A stretch of DNA of 64,000 nt, taken from NCBI RefSeq assembly GCF_038096175.1, contig NZ_CP151099.1:4496501-4560500 (forward strand). The letters run 5' to 3'. Source of the DNA: Nostoc sp. UHCC 0302 (GTDB taxonomy: Bacteria > Cyanobacteriota > Cyanobacteriia > Cyanobacteriales > Nostocaceae). A program made the position numbers and the translations under genes. The notes below the pieces were generated by a model. It ran no database searches. It was not told the DNA's origin and saw only the letters and a list, made by a program, of their open reading frames with translations. Of this stretch, positions 1 through 9,542 are shown in pieces. Numbering within the stretch: position 1 is the first letter of the stretch; every line of letters begins with the position of its first letter.

Positions 1-385
1 AACGCCAAGAATTAAGAAATCGCCTCAGTGTATTAATTGGACATTTACTGAAGTGGGAATATCAACCTGAGAAACGCAGCCGTAGTTGGTGAGCCAGCGC
101 GTTGCGGGGGTTCCCCCCGTTGTAGCGACTGGCGAACCCGAAGGGTTGGCAACAATTCGTGTACAACGGCGAGAAACTCTAAAGTTACTTAGTGAAAATC
201 CTAGCCTTAAAACTTACTTGGAAGAAGTACTCAAAGAAGCATATCAAAATAGTAGGGATCTAGCGTCAGGAGAAACAAACTTACCATTCTCCACTTTTCC
301 CCAGCAATGTTTATATTCTTCCGAGAATATTTTAAGCGATCGCTTTTATCCAGGTGAAGCTGTAACAGATGAAATAATGGAATAA
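1..385 (+). pseudogene. DUF29-family protein, split by a palindromic repeat (5' end outside window)
   Basis: From base 3 one frame reads a DUF29-like segment ending HLLKWEYQPEKRSRSW and then meets a TGA at 90-92. A second frame resumes at about base 149 with ATIRVQRRETLKLL and runs to the stop at 385, ending in a typical DUF29 tail (NILSDRFYPGE). Between the two lies about 59 bp of GC-rich palindromic repeat that shifts the frame. DUF29 proteins are small cyanobacterial proteins of unknown function. A TTG at 86 could start a 99-residue product, but its first 21 or so residues would come from the repeat, so I treat the gene as broken. The true 5' end lies before this window. Confidence 0.72.
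90..148. repeat. Palindromic repeat inserted in the DUF29 gene (family C)
   Basis: The core reads GCGGGGGTTCCCCCCG followed by TTGTAGCGACTGGCGAA, a strong GC-rich hairpin. A closely similar element occurs in reverse orientation at 62912-62953. The boundaries are inferred from where DUF29 homology stops and resumes. Confidence 0.6.
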
Positions 386-394
386 TCATAATTG

Positions 395-3300
395 CTACAA
401 CGGTAGCTTAATGCTGAAAGTAGCTCCTTGTCCAACACCTGGACTAGTTGCTTGAATAGTGCCACCATGCAATTCTACAAGATGAGAAGCGATCGCTAAA
501 CCTAGCCCTAAACCACCTTGTTTGTGAGTAGAATGTCCCTGACGATAGCGTTCAAAGACGTAGGGCAAAAACTCTGGGTTGATGCCAATACCTGTATCAC
601 TCACCTGGATGAGTGCTGAGTGGGAATTTGATTCAGTAATGGTTGACAACTGCACTTCTACCCGTCCCCATGACGGGGTAAACTTAATGGCGTTGGAGAG
701 TAAATTACCCAAAATTTGCAATAAGCGGTTGGTATCACCGGAAATTGCTGGAATTGACTTATCAAGCCTGGATTCCAAATGAATGTTCTTAGCATTTGCC
801 GATGGATAAGCAGTCTCAATTGCTACGCCTACAATTGCCGCCAGATTAACTTGCCTGACGTCAAGCTGTAGCTGACCACGGATAATGCGAGACATATCCA
901 GCAGGTCTTCTAAAAGTTTTGCTTGAGACTTAGCATTACTTTCGATGGTTTCCAAAGCGCTGGTGAAGGTGGCTTGATCAAAACGTCGAGTACGTAGCAA
1001 TTTTGACCAGCCCAAAATCGCATTCAGCGGAGAGCGCAGGTCATGGGATACCATTGCGACAAACTCATCTTTGGTGCGGTTAGCAGCTTCCGCTTCAGCA
1101 CGGGCCGCTTGCTCAAGTTGCAAAAGCTGAGCGCGTTCTGCTTCCAACTGTTTGCGATCGTTTATATCTGTACTTGTACCAAACCACTTGAGGATACGCC
1201 CTTGCTCATCCTTGATTGGCAACCCTCGTGCTAAATGCCAGCAATAAGTACCGTCACTCCTGCGATAGCGCATTTCTTCTTCATAAGGTTCCCCTCTCTG
1301 TAAGGCATCTTTCCATGTCTGGAGAGTTGTTTGGATGTCGTCTGGATGCAAAACTTGTGTCCACTTGAACCCTATCGCCTGCTCAGGTGTTTGCCCAGTA
1401 AATTCATACCAACGTTGATTAACGTGTTCGCATTCACCGCTAGCGTTGCAAATCCAGACGAGTTGTGGAATAGCATCAGATAGATAACGGTAGCGTTCCT
1501 CGCTTTGGCGTAAAGCTACTTCAGCACGTTTGCGTTCGGTCAAATCAAGAACGAAGCAAACACTATAGCCGTTCTCTTCTATGCCGTCGATACGAGCAAT
1601 TCCCAAAAGAATCGGGATACGAGTCCCATCTTTGTGAAAATATTCCTTTTCAAAGGGGGTACAAACTCCAGAGGTTTGCAGTTCTTGAATTTTTTGCTGG
1701 TCGAGGGCTTGATATTCGGGTGGTGAGATGTTATCCCAGCGCATGATGCCAGCTTCCAATTCTGTGCGGTTGTAGCCAATCATTTCTAGAAAAGCATCGT
1801 TCGCCTCATAGATGCGACCACTGTAGTCACCAAAATAGATGCCAATTATATTCGATTCCACAATGCGTCGGAACTTGGCTTCGCTTTGACGTAAGGCGAC
1901 TTCAGCGTGTTTGCGATCGCTAATATCTGTCGTGCTACCTACTGCTCTGACTGGCTGCCCATTAGCATCTCGTGTAATCACTCCCTGATCGAGAATATAC
2001 CGATATTGCTGATCTTTGTGACGCGTCCTGTATTCCACAGCATAATGGTTTTGCTCATCTGACATAGTTCGGAAGTGGTTGCCTATGCGCTCCCGATCTT
2101 CAGGATGGATCTGTTCTCTCCACCATTGATGAGTTGCTTGTATCTCTTCTGGGGAGTAGCCCAAAAGTTGGCTTAACCTCTCAGTTCTGATTACAGTATT
2201 TTTTTCTATATCCCAGTCATAAATTAGACAGTTAACAGCCGCCGCCGCTAGTTGAAAACGCTCATTGCTTAAACGCAACTGTTCTTCCGTCTGCTTGCGT
2301 TCTGTGATATCAAAGGTTGTACCAACGATTTGGCGCGGTGAACCTCCAACATTTCTGGTAAATACAGTATCTCGACTACAAAACCACTGCCATTCACCAT
2401 TAGCGTGTTGCATCCGATACTCATTTTCTATAACCTCACCATCCTGAGCTGAGTTGAATCTTTGGCACAGCACAGAAAATCGCGCTAAATCGTCAGGATG
2501 CATCAAATTGGGAAGAAACTGGCTTCCCATATCTTGAATTTGCTCTTGAGTGTAGCCCAGCAGTTCGACAACCTGATGATTGAGATAAACATTCCGCTGT
2601 TCGGCTAAATCGTAAACGTACAAAATTCCAGGGATTGTATTGGCAATGCGTTCGATGAACTGTTTACTCTGCCGCAATCGTTCTTCTGCGAGCTTTTTTT
2701 CAGTCACATCCCGCCAGGAAGCAACAAAGCCATCCCCCATCTGGGTGATGCTAATATCAATGGCTTTAGTTAACCCTTGTTTACTATCAGAGGAAGTGTA
2801 GATCCGTGATTCTTTCACTAAAGGCTGACCCGTTTCTACAACTCGGCAACACTCATCAAACAAGCCACTTGCTCGAAAATTAGGTAGGATGTTGCACAGT
2901 CCTTGACTTTGCTGTTCCTCTTTACTCATCCCGGTAAATTCACAAGCTGCGGCATTGACATAATCAACGCGAAAGTCTATTATTTCACCTATTTGATTGC
3001 GAATGGCTGAGTAAATGCCAAAGCAGTCCAGCATATTCTCAACCGATGTGTGGAAACGCTCCTCGCTCTGTTGCAGTTGCTGACGTAGTTGAGCATTTTT
3101 GATTGCTGAGCGAATTGTAGAGCGCAAACGCTCTGCTGTAGTTTGCCCTTTGACTAGATAATCTTGCACACCACTTTTCATCGCTTGGACAGCCACAGTT
3201 TCGTTGCCATACCCTGTCAACATAATTACAGCTGGCATAGCTCCCTGCGACTGCTGCTTTAATTGGTCTAGAAATTCCAATCCATCCAAATCTGGCAGCA

Positions 3301-3478
3301 AAAAGTCTAATAAAATCCCGTCAGGCTGAAACTGCTGACATAATGTCAACGCTCCTTCTCCCGATTCTTCTTCGAGAATTGTATAGCTGTGTTCTTGGTC
3401 TTGCAGTAGATAGCGACGATAAGTCTGGCGGTCTTCCAGACAATCGTCGATGATTAAAACGGTTAGCGGTTTCACCAT
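395..3478 (-). CDS. Hybrid sensor histidine kinase, REC - 5 x PAS - HisKA - HATPase
   Basis: A cytoplasmic signalling kinase of 1027 residues with no membrane segments. An N-terminal receiver domain (about 5-125, IIDDC start and LLDFLLPD phosphoacceptor) is followed by five PAS/PAC repeats, each introduced by an LRQSEERF-like helix, then an H-box (FVAMVSHDLRSPLNAILGW), an N-box (NLLSNAIKF), DTGIGI and a GLGLGLAIA lid. The kinase core has every motif needed for activity. The start ATG lies 2 bp beyond the stop of the upstream response regulator, so the two are very probably cotranscribed and the kinase may act in the phytochrome pathway. With the receiver at the N-terminus, it may be an intermediate of a phosphorelay rather than a primary sensor. 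The PAS ligands cannot be told from sequence. Confidence 0.9.
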   Translation of the reverse strand: MVKPLTVLIIDDCLEDRQTYRRYLLQDQEHSYTILEEESGEGALTLCQQFQPDGILLDFLLPDLDGLEFLDQLKQQSQGAMPAVIMLTGYGNETVAVQAMKSGVQDYLVKGQTTAERLRSTIRSAIKNAQLRQQLQQSEERFHTSVENMLDCFGIYSAIRNQIGEIIDFRVDYVNAAACEFTGMSKEEQQSQGLCNILPNFRASGLFDECCRVVETGQPLVKESRIYTSSDSKQGLTKAIDISITQMGDGFVASWRDVTEKKLAEERLRQSKQFIERIANTIPGILYVYDLAEQRNVYLNHQVVELLGYTQEQIQDMGSQFLPNLMHPDDLARFSVLCQRFNSAQDGEVIENEYRMQHANGEWQWFCSRDTVFTRNVGGSPRQIVGTTFDITERKQTEEQLRLSNERFQLAAAAVNCLIYDWDIEKNTVIRTERLSQLLGYSPEEIQATHQWWREQIHPEDRERIGNHFRTMSDEQNHYAVEYRTRHKDQQYRYILDQGVITRDANGQPVRAVGSTTDISDRKHAEVALRQSEAKFRRIVESNIIGIYFGDYSGRIYEANDAFLEMIGYNRTELEAGIMRWDNISPPEYQALDQQKIQELQTSGVCTPFEKEYFHKDGTRIPILLGIARIDGIEENGYSVCFVLDLTERKRAEVALRQSEERYRYLSDAIPQLVWICNASGECEHVNQRWYEFTGQTPEQAIGFKWTQVLHPDDIQTTLQTWKDALQRGEPYEEEMRYRRSDGTYCWHLARGLPIKDEQGRILKWFGTSTDINDRKQLEAERAQLLQLEQAARAEAEAANRTKDEFVAMVSHDLRSPLNAILGWSKLLRTRRFDQATFTSALETIESNAKSQAKLLEDLLDMSRIIRGQLQLDVRQVNLAAIVGVAIETAYPSANAKNIHLESRLDKSIPAISGDTNRLLQILGNLLSNAIKFTPSWGRVEVQLSTITESNSHSALIQVSDTGIGINPEFLPYVFERYRQGHSTHKQGGLGLGLAIASHLVELHGGTIQATSPGVGQGATFSIKLPL

Positions 3479-3480
3479 GA

Positions 3481-3936
3481 CTACTTGTTAACAGCATCAG
3501 GGAGAATCACAATATCCAACCAGTAAGTGATGAAGACTTGAATAGTTTGTACCAATCGGTTGATGTCGATTGGTTTCAAAATATAACTAGCGATAGAGTA
3601 TCGGTAGCATACTTCAATATCTCTAGGATTACAAGAAGTGGTAAATACAACCACAGGAATATTTCTGAGGTCTGAATCTTGCTTAATTTGCTCTAAAACT
3701 TCTCGTCCATCCGTTCCTGGTAAGTTTAGGTCGAGCAAAATAATTGCAGGACGGGGGGCAGTTTTGGGGTCGCTGTAGGGGCCATTGTGATAAAGGAAGT
3801 CTAGCGCCTCATCGCCATCAGTGCAGCGAAAGACAGGACTAACAACGGCTTGTCGCCGCATGACTCGACAGAAAGCTTCAAAATCTTCGTCGCTGTCTTC
3901 AATCACCAGCAAAGTTTGGGCAATATTACCAATCAT
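3481..3936 (-). CDS. CheY-like response regulator, Rcp1 type
   Basis: This single receiver domain of 151 residues has the acidic pocket VIEDSDED, the phosphoacceptor in LLDLNLPG, a TTS switch and the KP of LKPID. The [12 protein letters not shown] segment and the lack of an output domain match the Rcp family that pairs with cyanobacterial phytochromes. It lies 4 bp downstream of the phytochrome gene and 2 bp upstream of the multi-PAS kinase, in one minus-strand operon. The simplest reading is that it takes phosphate from the phytochrome kinase. The extended C-terminal helix ([13 protein letters not shown]) fits the dimer-forming tail of Rcp proteins. Confidence 0.9.
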   Translation of the reverse strand: MIGNIAQTLLVIEDSDEDFEAFCRVMRRQAVVSPVFRCTDGDEALDFLYHNGPYSDPKTAPRPAIILLDLNLPGTDGREVLEQIKQDSDLRNIPVVVFTTSCNPRDIEVCYRYSIASYILKPIDINRLVQTIQVFITYWLDIVILPDAVNK

Positions 3937-3940
3937 GGCT

Positions 3941-6199
3941 TCAGTCTACTCCCTGCAACGTGAAATAGAAGGTACTACCTTCGCCGTAAGTTGATTCCAC
4001 CCAGATTTTACCGCCATGACGTTCCACAATTTTTTTGGTGATCGTCAGTCCTGCCCCTGTTCCACCGCCATATTTGCTTGGGCCGTGCAGTCGTTTGAAG
4101 ATGCGGAAAATTGCTTCAAAGTGTTTTTCGCGAATCCCAATGCCGTTATCACGCACGTAGAATGTAACTGGTGCAGGTGAAGCGTCAATATAGCCAATTT
4201 CAATCCATTTTTGGGCTTTGTCGTTGTATTTGATGGCATTAGCTATTAAATTGTTGAAAACTTCACCGACTTGGATGCGATCGCAGTACATTGTTGGTAG
4301 CGGTTTGGGAATGCAAATCTCTACGCTCATCTCTTCAACTCGAGCGCTCAACAAATCTAAACTTCGATATACTACACCATTAATGTCAGTGTGCTGCATA
4401 GATAAATCTACCCTTCCCAAACGGGAAAAATGCAGCAGCGAATCTATCAAATCTTCCATCCGCTGGGTAAGACGAATCAGGGTTCTTAACTTTTCCTTGC
4501 CTTCTTCGTTCAGGGTTTCACCGTAATCTTCTATTAAGAAATTAGAATAATTGTGAATTCCACGCAACGGTTCTTTCAAATCATGGGAAGCAATATAAGC
4601 AAAAGCATCCAATTCGTTATTACTGCGTTCCAGTTCGATATTCAACTGCGCTAGTTCATCTGCCTTCCGCAGCACCACGCCAATAATTGCGCTTCTTAAC
4701 TCCAGTGCTGCACTCACCTCACAAGATTTCCAAGGAACAGACTTTAACCGCACTGTTTCTTTCCATAACTCAAAAGAGCTACGGGGTGATAAGCGCAAAC
4801 TGCCGTTTTTCTTGACTTCTACAGGTTTATTGGGATTCCCTCCCCAATTTACAGTTCGCACTACCTCTGGACGAAACCACAAAACATAGTTTTTCTGAGT
4901 TTTAGAAAAAGAAAACGCCATCAAACCGCTAGCTACATCGCTAAACTTTTCTGCTTGTGGACAAACTTGTGATAAAGAATCAGTATAAAAAATCTCCTCA
5001 TGCAGATTTTGATGAATCCATTCTATTAAATATTGAATATTCTGTTTTTCTGGAATGTTACCAACAGTAAGATATTCTCCTTCAAAACAAACTGCTGCTC
5101 CTTGAGCATTCCCAAGATTAAGTAGATTAGGTTGGTAGTTTATTAAACCCTGAATAAAGTTTTCTTCTGCTGTCATGTACTCCACTAACTTGCTATTGAC
5201 AGACTTTAACAGCATCTTGTATTCAGTATCTTCATTATCCTCTTTTGCACCTAGCTCTAGAGATGTCATTTGTCCTAAAAATTCACACGCGTTGCGAATT
5301 TCATAAGGAATTTTTTTAGGTGATTGATGATGACAAGCAATTAGTCCCCACAGTTTTTTATTTTTCATAATGGAAATTGACATTGATGCTCTTACACCCA
5401 TATTGTGTAAATACTCAATGTGTAAAGGCGACACACTCCGTAGCACCGACATACTCAAATCTAACGGCTGCTCAGTTAATGGGTTATTTGCAGGTAAAAT
5501 TGCCGCGCTTTGATAGTTAGCATCAGGGATCAGCCTCAGCCAGTTTTGACTATAAAGTTGCCTCGCTTGGACAGGAATATCAGAAGCAGGATAGTGTAAG
5601 CCTAAATAAGAAGTGAGATATTCTGGCTTTTCTTCAGCAATAACTAAGCCGTCCCAGTTCTCATCAAATCTATAGAGCAATACCCGATCAAATCCTGTAA
5701 TTTTTTTAACTTCTTTGACAAGAATCTGGCTAAGCTCTATGGTAGTTGATGTACCTTGTAATTTAGAGATAGCCTGTTTTACTGAATGGTAAAATCTAAA
5801 AAAAGCGTTATTTCTTTCAGACAATCTAGGCTCTAATTCTAAAATTAAAGCTTGATTAGACCGATGAATAATCCCATCAAAATTAAGAGGTTTGTCGTCT
5901 CTAACAATCGTCAATTCCAGCGGATTAGCAAAATGTATATCTTCTTGAGAAAGGCAATCTCTCAAAAAATGAATCTGCTCAGATTCCAGTAACTTGTTCA
6001 AAGGCTGATTTAGTAAATGTTCGGGATTGATTCCTAATACTTCGTAGGTATTGTTACTAACTTGCAAGATAGTTAAATCTGGTTCTTTTAATACTAAAAG
6101 AACACCATGAGACTGAATTGAACCAGGAAGATGAATTGGCTCCTGCTCACAGTTTGTGAGGTCAACTTGGAAGGGAATGGTAATATCGTTAGTATTCAC
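3941..6199 (-). CDS. Biliverdin-type phytochrome histidine kinase (CphB/BphP-like)
   Basis: A 752-residue red/far-red photoreceptor kinase with order PAS_2, GAF, PHY, HisKA, HATPase. Cys17 ([17 protein letters not shown]) sits where bacteriophytochromes attach biliverdin. The GAF domain has PASDIP and the [13 protein letters not shown] segment, in which the Cys used by Cph1-type phytochromes is Leu. WGG and PRSSF mark the PHY tongue. The kinase has [15 protein letters not shown], an N-box ([10 protein letters not shown]), DNGIGI and GGTGAGL. This combination is that of Calothrix CphB rather than CphA. It is first gene of the operon with the Rcp-like regulator. Biliverdin could come from the heme oxygenase at 53127-53843. 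The start is the ATG at 6199; 385 bp of AT-rich DNA upstream should hold the promoter. Confidence 0.93.
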   Translation of the reverse strand: MNTNDITIPFQVDLTNCEQEPIHLPGSIQSHGVLLVLKEPDLTILQVSNNTYEVLGINPEHLLNQPLNKLLESEQIHFLRDCLSQEDIHFANPLELTIVRDDKPLNFDGIIHRSNQALILELEPRLSERNNAFFRFYHSVKQAISKLQGTSTTIELSQILVKEVKKITGFDRVLLYRFDENWDGLVIAEEKPEYLTSYLGLHYPASDIPVQARQLYSQNWLRLIPDANYQSAAILPANNPLTEQPLDLSMSVLRSVSPLHIEYLHNMGVRASMSISIMKNKKLWGLIACHHQSPKKIPYEIRNACEFLGQMTSLELGAKEDNEDTEYKMLLKSVNSKLVEYMTAEENFIQGLINYQPNLLNLGNAQGAAVCFEGEYLTVGNIPEKQNIQYLIEWIHQNLHEEIFYTDSLSQVCPQAEKFSDVASGLMAFSFSKTQKNYVLWFRPEVVRTVNWGGNPNKPVEVKKNGSLRLSPRSSFELWKETVRLKSVPWKSCEVSAALELRSAIIGVVLRKADELAQLNIELERSNNELDAFAYIASHDLKEPLRGIHNYSNFLIEDYGETLNEEGKEKLRTLIRLTQRMEDLIDSLLHFSRLGRVDLSMQHTDINGVVYRSLDLLSARVEEMSVEICIPKPLPTMYCDRIQVGEVFNNLIANAIKYNDKAQKWIEIGYIDASPAPVTFYVRDNGIGIREKHFEAIFRIFKRLHGPSKYGGGTGAGLTITKKIVERHGGKIWVESTYGEGSTFYFTLQGVD

Positions 6200-6584
6200 G
6201 TTTTAGTACTAATGATTACAAGTGTACCTGAGCTTAATTCAGTCTCAAATTTAGTTCTATAGTTTTGTGGGTCGTTATATATCTAAAGGAGTAGCTCAAA
6301 AGTTTGAATATAAATCTAAGTAAATAAAATTTTCTCACTAAAATACTATTGATTAAAGTAATTTTTGTAAATGTAAGGAAAATTAGATATAAACAATTTT
6401 TTACACAAGTAAAAGTTACAAATACCAGCTAATAATTAGTCGTAAATGGGATTATGGCTAGATAAAACGAGTTATTTTATCGGAAAAATTGGCAGGTTCG
6501 CAGTAAAATTGCCAATGGTGTAGTTATAGATAAAAAATAAGCAGAACATTAGGAATATTTTTTTCCAACGTTAATCGAGATATT
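6200..6584. other. Intergenic, divergent promoter region
   Basis: This AT-rich stretch separates the phytochrome operon (minus) from a response regulator (plus). I see no ORF with coding character, no RNA gene and no strong hairpin. It should hold both promoters. Confidence 0.5.
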
Positions 6585-6983
6585 ATGCAACCTCCTCTAC
6601 CTCTTGCTGGTTTGAAGATTCTTGTAGTTGATGATGATGACGACAGTCGTTTTTACATTACTGTCGTTTTAGAAGCAGATGGAGCGATCGCTACGGCAGT
6701 TGCATCAGCAGCAGCAGCGCTCAAAGTGATACCTCAGCTACAACCCGATGTCTTGATTTGTGATATAGCTATGCCTAATGAAGATGGGTACACTTTGATC
6801 CGCAAAATCCGGGCGCTAAAGCCAGATATTTTCCCGGCTATTGCTTTAACCGCCTACGCCGATACCGAGGATCGTAACCGCGCCTTAGCAGCCGGTTTTC
6901 AGGATCATGTGGGTAAACCTGTTGATCCAGGGGAATTAGTAGAGATTGTCGCTAATGTGGTTGCCTCTTTTAAGGCGCAGTAA
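6585..6983 (+). CDS. Single-domain response regulator
   Basis: The 132 residues form one receiver domain with a DDDDD acidic cluster (LVVDDDDDSRF), phosphoacceptor Asp in LICDIAMPNEDGY, the ALTAYA switch and the lysine in VGKPVDP. No output domain is present. Such small regulators act by protein contact or as phosphate shuttles. It is divergent from the phytochrome operon, which suggests but does not prove a link. The ATG has no clear Shine-Dalgarno sequence. Confidence 0.88.
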   Translation: MQPPLPLAGLKILVVDDDDDSRFYITVVLEADGAIATAVASAAAALKVIPQLQPDVLICDIAMPNEDGYTLIRKIRALKPDIFPAIALTAYADTEDRNRALAAGFQDHVGKPVDPGELVEIVANVVASFKAQ

Positions 6984-6998
6984 TTGGTATTTGTGGAA

Positions 6999-7057
6999 GT
7001 AGAGACGCAATTATACTCTTACGAGAAGCCGCTCTTCAAGCGTCTACGCGTCTCTAC
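6999..7057. repeat. 59-bp palindromic repeat (GTAGAGACGC ends)
   Basis: Perfect 10-bp terminal inverted repeats, GTAGAGACGC and GCGTCTCTAC, enclose an inner segment containing TCTTACGAGAAGCCGCTCTT. The same inner segment recurs at 57861-57916. It sits between convergent genes and may also stop transcription. Confidence 0.75.
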
Positions 7058-7063
7058 AAAAGT

Positions 7064-7966
7064 CTATTTCGCTCCAGTTTCAAAGCTAATTTGTTCAGAT
7101 TGGTATGCAGGTGGCTCGACGTGAATTAAAATCCTCACTGGTCTGAAATGTTCTTCTAGTCGACTTTCTACTTCTTCAGTGATGCGGTGAGCGGTTTCTA
7201 CATCTGGTGCATCAACTATTAAATGCATTTCAATGAATACTTGACGACCCAGAACACCACGAGAGGCAATGTCATGACAGTTAATCACACCAGGGACAGA
7301 AGTAGCGATCGCATGAATGGCTTCTGGTGCGATCGCAATTTGATCTACAAGCCAAGGTAAATTTTCTTTTAAAACCGACCAACCACTCCAAAACACCAAC
7401 AAAGCGACAGGAAAAGCTAACACCACATCTAGCCACTGATATCCTAGCCAAACCCCTATCAAACCGCCAATGACAGAAATTGTCACCCAAATATCGCTCA
7501 TGGTATGTGTCGCGTCAGCTATGAGAATTGAGCTATTTACTCGCCTTCCTTCCCTGCGTTCGTAAAACGCCACAAAAATATTTATGCCCAAGACAACCAG
7601 TAATAACCACAACTCAGGTGGCGATATTTTTACTGGTTCACCACCTTTAAGAATTCGCTCAATTGCTCCTTGGAGAATTTCAAAACAGGCTATGCCTAAA
7701 AAGGCAGCAATTCCCAAAGCTCCCACCGCTTCAAACTTAGTGTGTCCGTAAGGATGTTCGCGATCGGGTTGTGGAGAAGAAAATTTACTCGCAATTAATC
7801 CTAAAACGTTGTTGGCGCTGTCTGTAACACTATGCAAGGAATCAGCTAGCAAGCTCAAAGAACCTGTCCATGAAGCAACTACAGCTTTTAAACCCATTAC
7901 AAACAGGTTGAGCAGTAGGGTAATGATTAAAACCTTTCGCACAGCCGCGCGGTTATCGTAAGCCAT
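7064..7966 (-). CDS. Cation diffusion facilitator (CDF) metal transporter
   Basis: This 300-residue inner-membrane protein should export divalent metal ions (Zn, Fe, Mn, Co or Cd) in exchange for protons. About six membrane segments hold the paired metal-site motifs SLLADSLHSVTDSANN and LIADATHTMSDI, and HPYGHTKFE is the family loop. The C-terminal cytoplasmic domain (ATSVPGVINCHDIASR, IEMHLIVDAPDVETAHRI, ILIHVEP) is the usual dimerisation fold. Length is normal for the family. The metal cannot be decided from sequence. It ends just beyond the palindromic repeat, convergent with the response regulator. Confidence 0.92.
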   Translation of the reverse strand: MAYDNRAAVRKVLIITLLLNLFVMGLKAVVASWTGSLSLLADSLHSVTDSANNVLGLIASKFSSPQPDREHPYGHTKFEAVGALGIAAFLGIACFEILQGAIERILKGGEPVKISPPELWLLLVVLGINIFVAFYERREGRRVNSSILIADATHTMSDIWVTISVIGGLIGVWLGYQWLDVVLAFPVALLVFWSGWSVLKENLPWLVDQIAIAPEAIHAIATSVPGVINCHDIASRGVLGRQVFIEMHLIVDAPDVETAHRITEEVESRLEEHFRPVRILIHVEPPAYQSEQISFETGAK

Positions 7967-8339
7967 AGAAAATTTTTAACATATAGTTCTATGACTCCTA
8001 ATGTAAAACCCAAGATAGAAATAAACACATATAAAATGTATCAAAGTCTTACGCTGTAAGGATTACATATTGCTATAGCTTCTATTTTTTATCTTAATTA
8101 TTGAGATTATTTTTAATTAATAAGAGCTACAACCCTGACAGGTATTAGTAACCTTTTGAATAATAAAAGCGTATTTTTAGCATTAATAGTAGAGTAATTT
8201 TAATTAATTTAGTTTGTCTCTTAATGCGCTAGTAAGTTGGCATCACCGCTTTAAAATAAGCTCCGTCTACAAAGTTTTGTCAAAATCATAGCTGCCTAAA
8301 AAAACTATCGCTCCGCTCGATTAAAGCATTTATGCCTCC
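7967..8339. other. Intergenic, AT-rich
   Basis: This is the divergent region between the CDF transporter and the hypothetical gene at 8340. I see no RNA gene or clear hairpin. Confidence 0.45.
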
Positions 8340-8852
8340 GTGCAGAACACTAAAATCAATACAAAATCAATACCATACAAGGCAGTTCCCTCACCAGCAG
8401 TTTCCAGCAACATCTTTACTTCTGGCATCCAAACACCAACCTTGACCACCTATTCCGGTAACATAAGTAATTATCAAAAAGTTTTAATAAAAAAGCTCAT
8501 GTCTTCTACTCCTCTGACATTGAATCTAGTTGAAGGTTCAGTGAGTTTTAGTTTTTCACCCCAAGCTGCACGAGAATTAAAAGCAGCGATTGATCAATTG
8601 ATGGAACGCCTGAAAGCTATCGCTGCTAAACCTACCCCAGGCGGCGGTAAAGTCATACCCCAACCTCCTCTCGAATATCGTCACACTGGTGAGGTATTTT
8701 TAGAAATTTTCTGTAATCCTAATATCTGGCCGACTCCCTTCGCTGCGAAAGTTCTGATCACTGTCCGCACTGTCGGTATCCGATTAACTACAGAAGCTGA
8801 ACTTACCCGCGTCATTGAAGATATTAGCCAGTATTTAGAGCAAGTGGGATGA
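8340..8852 (+). CDS. Conserved cyanobacterial hypothetical protein
   Basis: I do not recognise a named family. The frame is open from a GTG at 8340 (170 residues), but the first 53 residues are Ser/Thr/Asn-rich and look less protein-like. An ATG at 8499 would give 117 residues starting [19 protein letters not shown], which is probably the conserved core. That core has a predicted amphipathic helix ([22 protein letters not shown]), then a beta-rich half ([26 protein letters not shown]) and a helical end. No signal peptide or membrane segment is visible. Neither start has a good ribosome-binding site. Confidence 0.6.
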   Translation: MQNTKINTKSIPYKAVPSPAVSSNIFTSGIQTPTLTTYSGNISNYQKVLIKKLMSSTPLTLNLVEGSVSFSFSPQAARELKAAIDQLMERLKAIAAKPTPGGGKVIPQPPLEYRHTGEVFLEIFCNPNIWPTPFAAKVLITVRTVGIRLTTEAELTRVIEDISQYLEQVG

Positions 8853-8978
8853 GGGAGGCAGAGGGCAGAAGGCAGGTGGTAGCCGAGCATAGCCGAGGTG
8901 AGGGGGCAGGGGAGCAAGGAAACAATTATTGTTCGTCTCTCTCGCTCCCTTGTTCTCCCCAAAATGCTCTCATAAAAA

Positions 8979-9016
8979 TTACCGGAGTAGTTCCACATGG
9001 AAACCACCCCGGTAAT
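8979..9016. terminator. Imperfect 17-bp hairpin, possible terminator
   Basis: ATTACCGGAGTAGTTCC pairs with GGAAACCACCCCGGTAAT around an ACAT loop, with small mismatches. No T-run follows, so a role as terminator or RNA stabiliser for the gene at 8340 is only likely from its place. Confidence 0.45.
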
Positions 9017-9071
9017 GGTATCTACATACTATCTTCAAGCTGTAGCACCGCATATAGACAACTGGTTCAGA

Positions 9072-9102
9072 TGCGTAGGCGGAGCATCGCCGTAGGCATC
9101 GC
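9072..9102. repeat. Palindromic repeat, family B (GCGATGCCTACGGC type)
   Basis: It reads TGCGTAGGCGGAGCATCGCC then GTAGGCATCGC. Relatives lie at 11102-11130, 38516-38548 and 57435-57463. Confidence 0.6.
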
Positions 9103-9305
9103 TAACTTGAATAGTTGTAGCTAAGTTGAAAAATTCTATAAATCCGACTCTAATGCTTCTGTGTTAATGAAAATTGGAAGACCCTGGATTTAGCAATGCC
9201 AATCAAAACCAGAGATTATCCCTCAGATTAGGGTTTGAATAGTTTAGTGCGAAATCCACACATCAAAAATAAACTCCTAATCCAATATCCAAAATTAAAC
9301 GTTGA

Positions 9306-9542
9306 TTAGTCGTTGTCCCATTGTTCACGACCAATTAGGTCGCCAATCCGATCGCGCAACAGAAAGTCACATTTCTCTAATTCGCATTCAACACAAACCC
9401 ACTCTCTCGCAGGGATATATTGGCAAAGTGTATATATTGGCTGTTGTCGACTGATCATTCCCTTTTGCACCAGTCGGCGTGCTTCGTCCTGAATCACATC
9501 TAGAGAGTAGTAATTGATAGAAGGCACCGTATTCACACTCAT
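9306..9542 (-). CDS. DUF4327 family protein
   Basis: This 78-residue soluble protein matches the small cyanobacterial DUF4327 family as I remember it: SINYYSLDVIQDEARRLV near the N-terminus, ISRQQPIYTLCQYIPAREW in the middle and a C-terminal LLRDRIGDLIGREQWDND. Cysteines at CQYIP and in WVCVECELEKC could bind a metal, though this is unproven. The function is unknown. The start is the ATG at 9542. Confidence 0.85.
   Translation of the reverse strand: MSVNTVPSINYYSLDVIQDEARRLVQKGMISRQQPIYTLCQYIPAREWVCVECELEKCDFLLRDRIGDLIGREQWDND

Larger units (their letters stand above)
8853..9305. other. Intergenic repeats and hairpin
   Basis: The stretch holds a purine-rich repeat (about 8853-8925, GAGGCAGAGGGCAGAAGGCA then AGCCGAGGTGAGGGGGCAGG), a long hairpin (8979-9016) and a palindrome at 9072-9102. 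Apparent reading frames here run through repeats and are not convincing genes. Confidence 0.55.

Noticed and set aside
86-385. An intact 99-residue gene starting with TTG
   Set aside because: The N-terminal part would be coded by a palindromic repeat, and upstream DNA continues the same protein family in another frame, so it is better seen as a broken gene.
8849-9124. A 91-residue frame on the plus strand
   Set aside because: It runs through a purine-rich repeat, a hairpin and a palindromic repeat, overlaps the preceding gene and has no protein-like composition.
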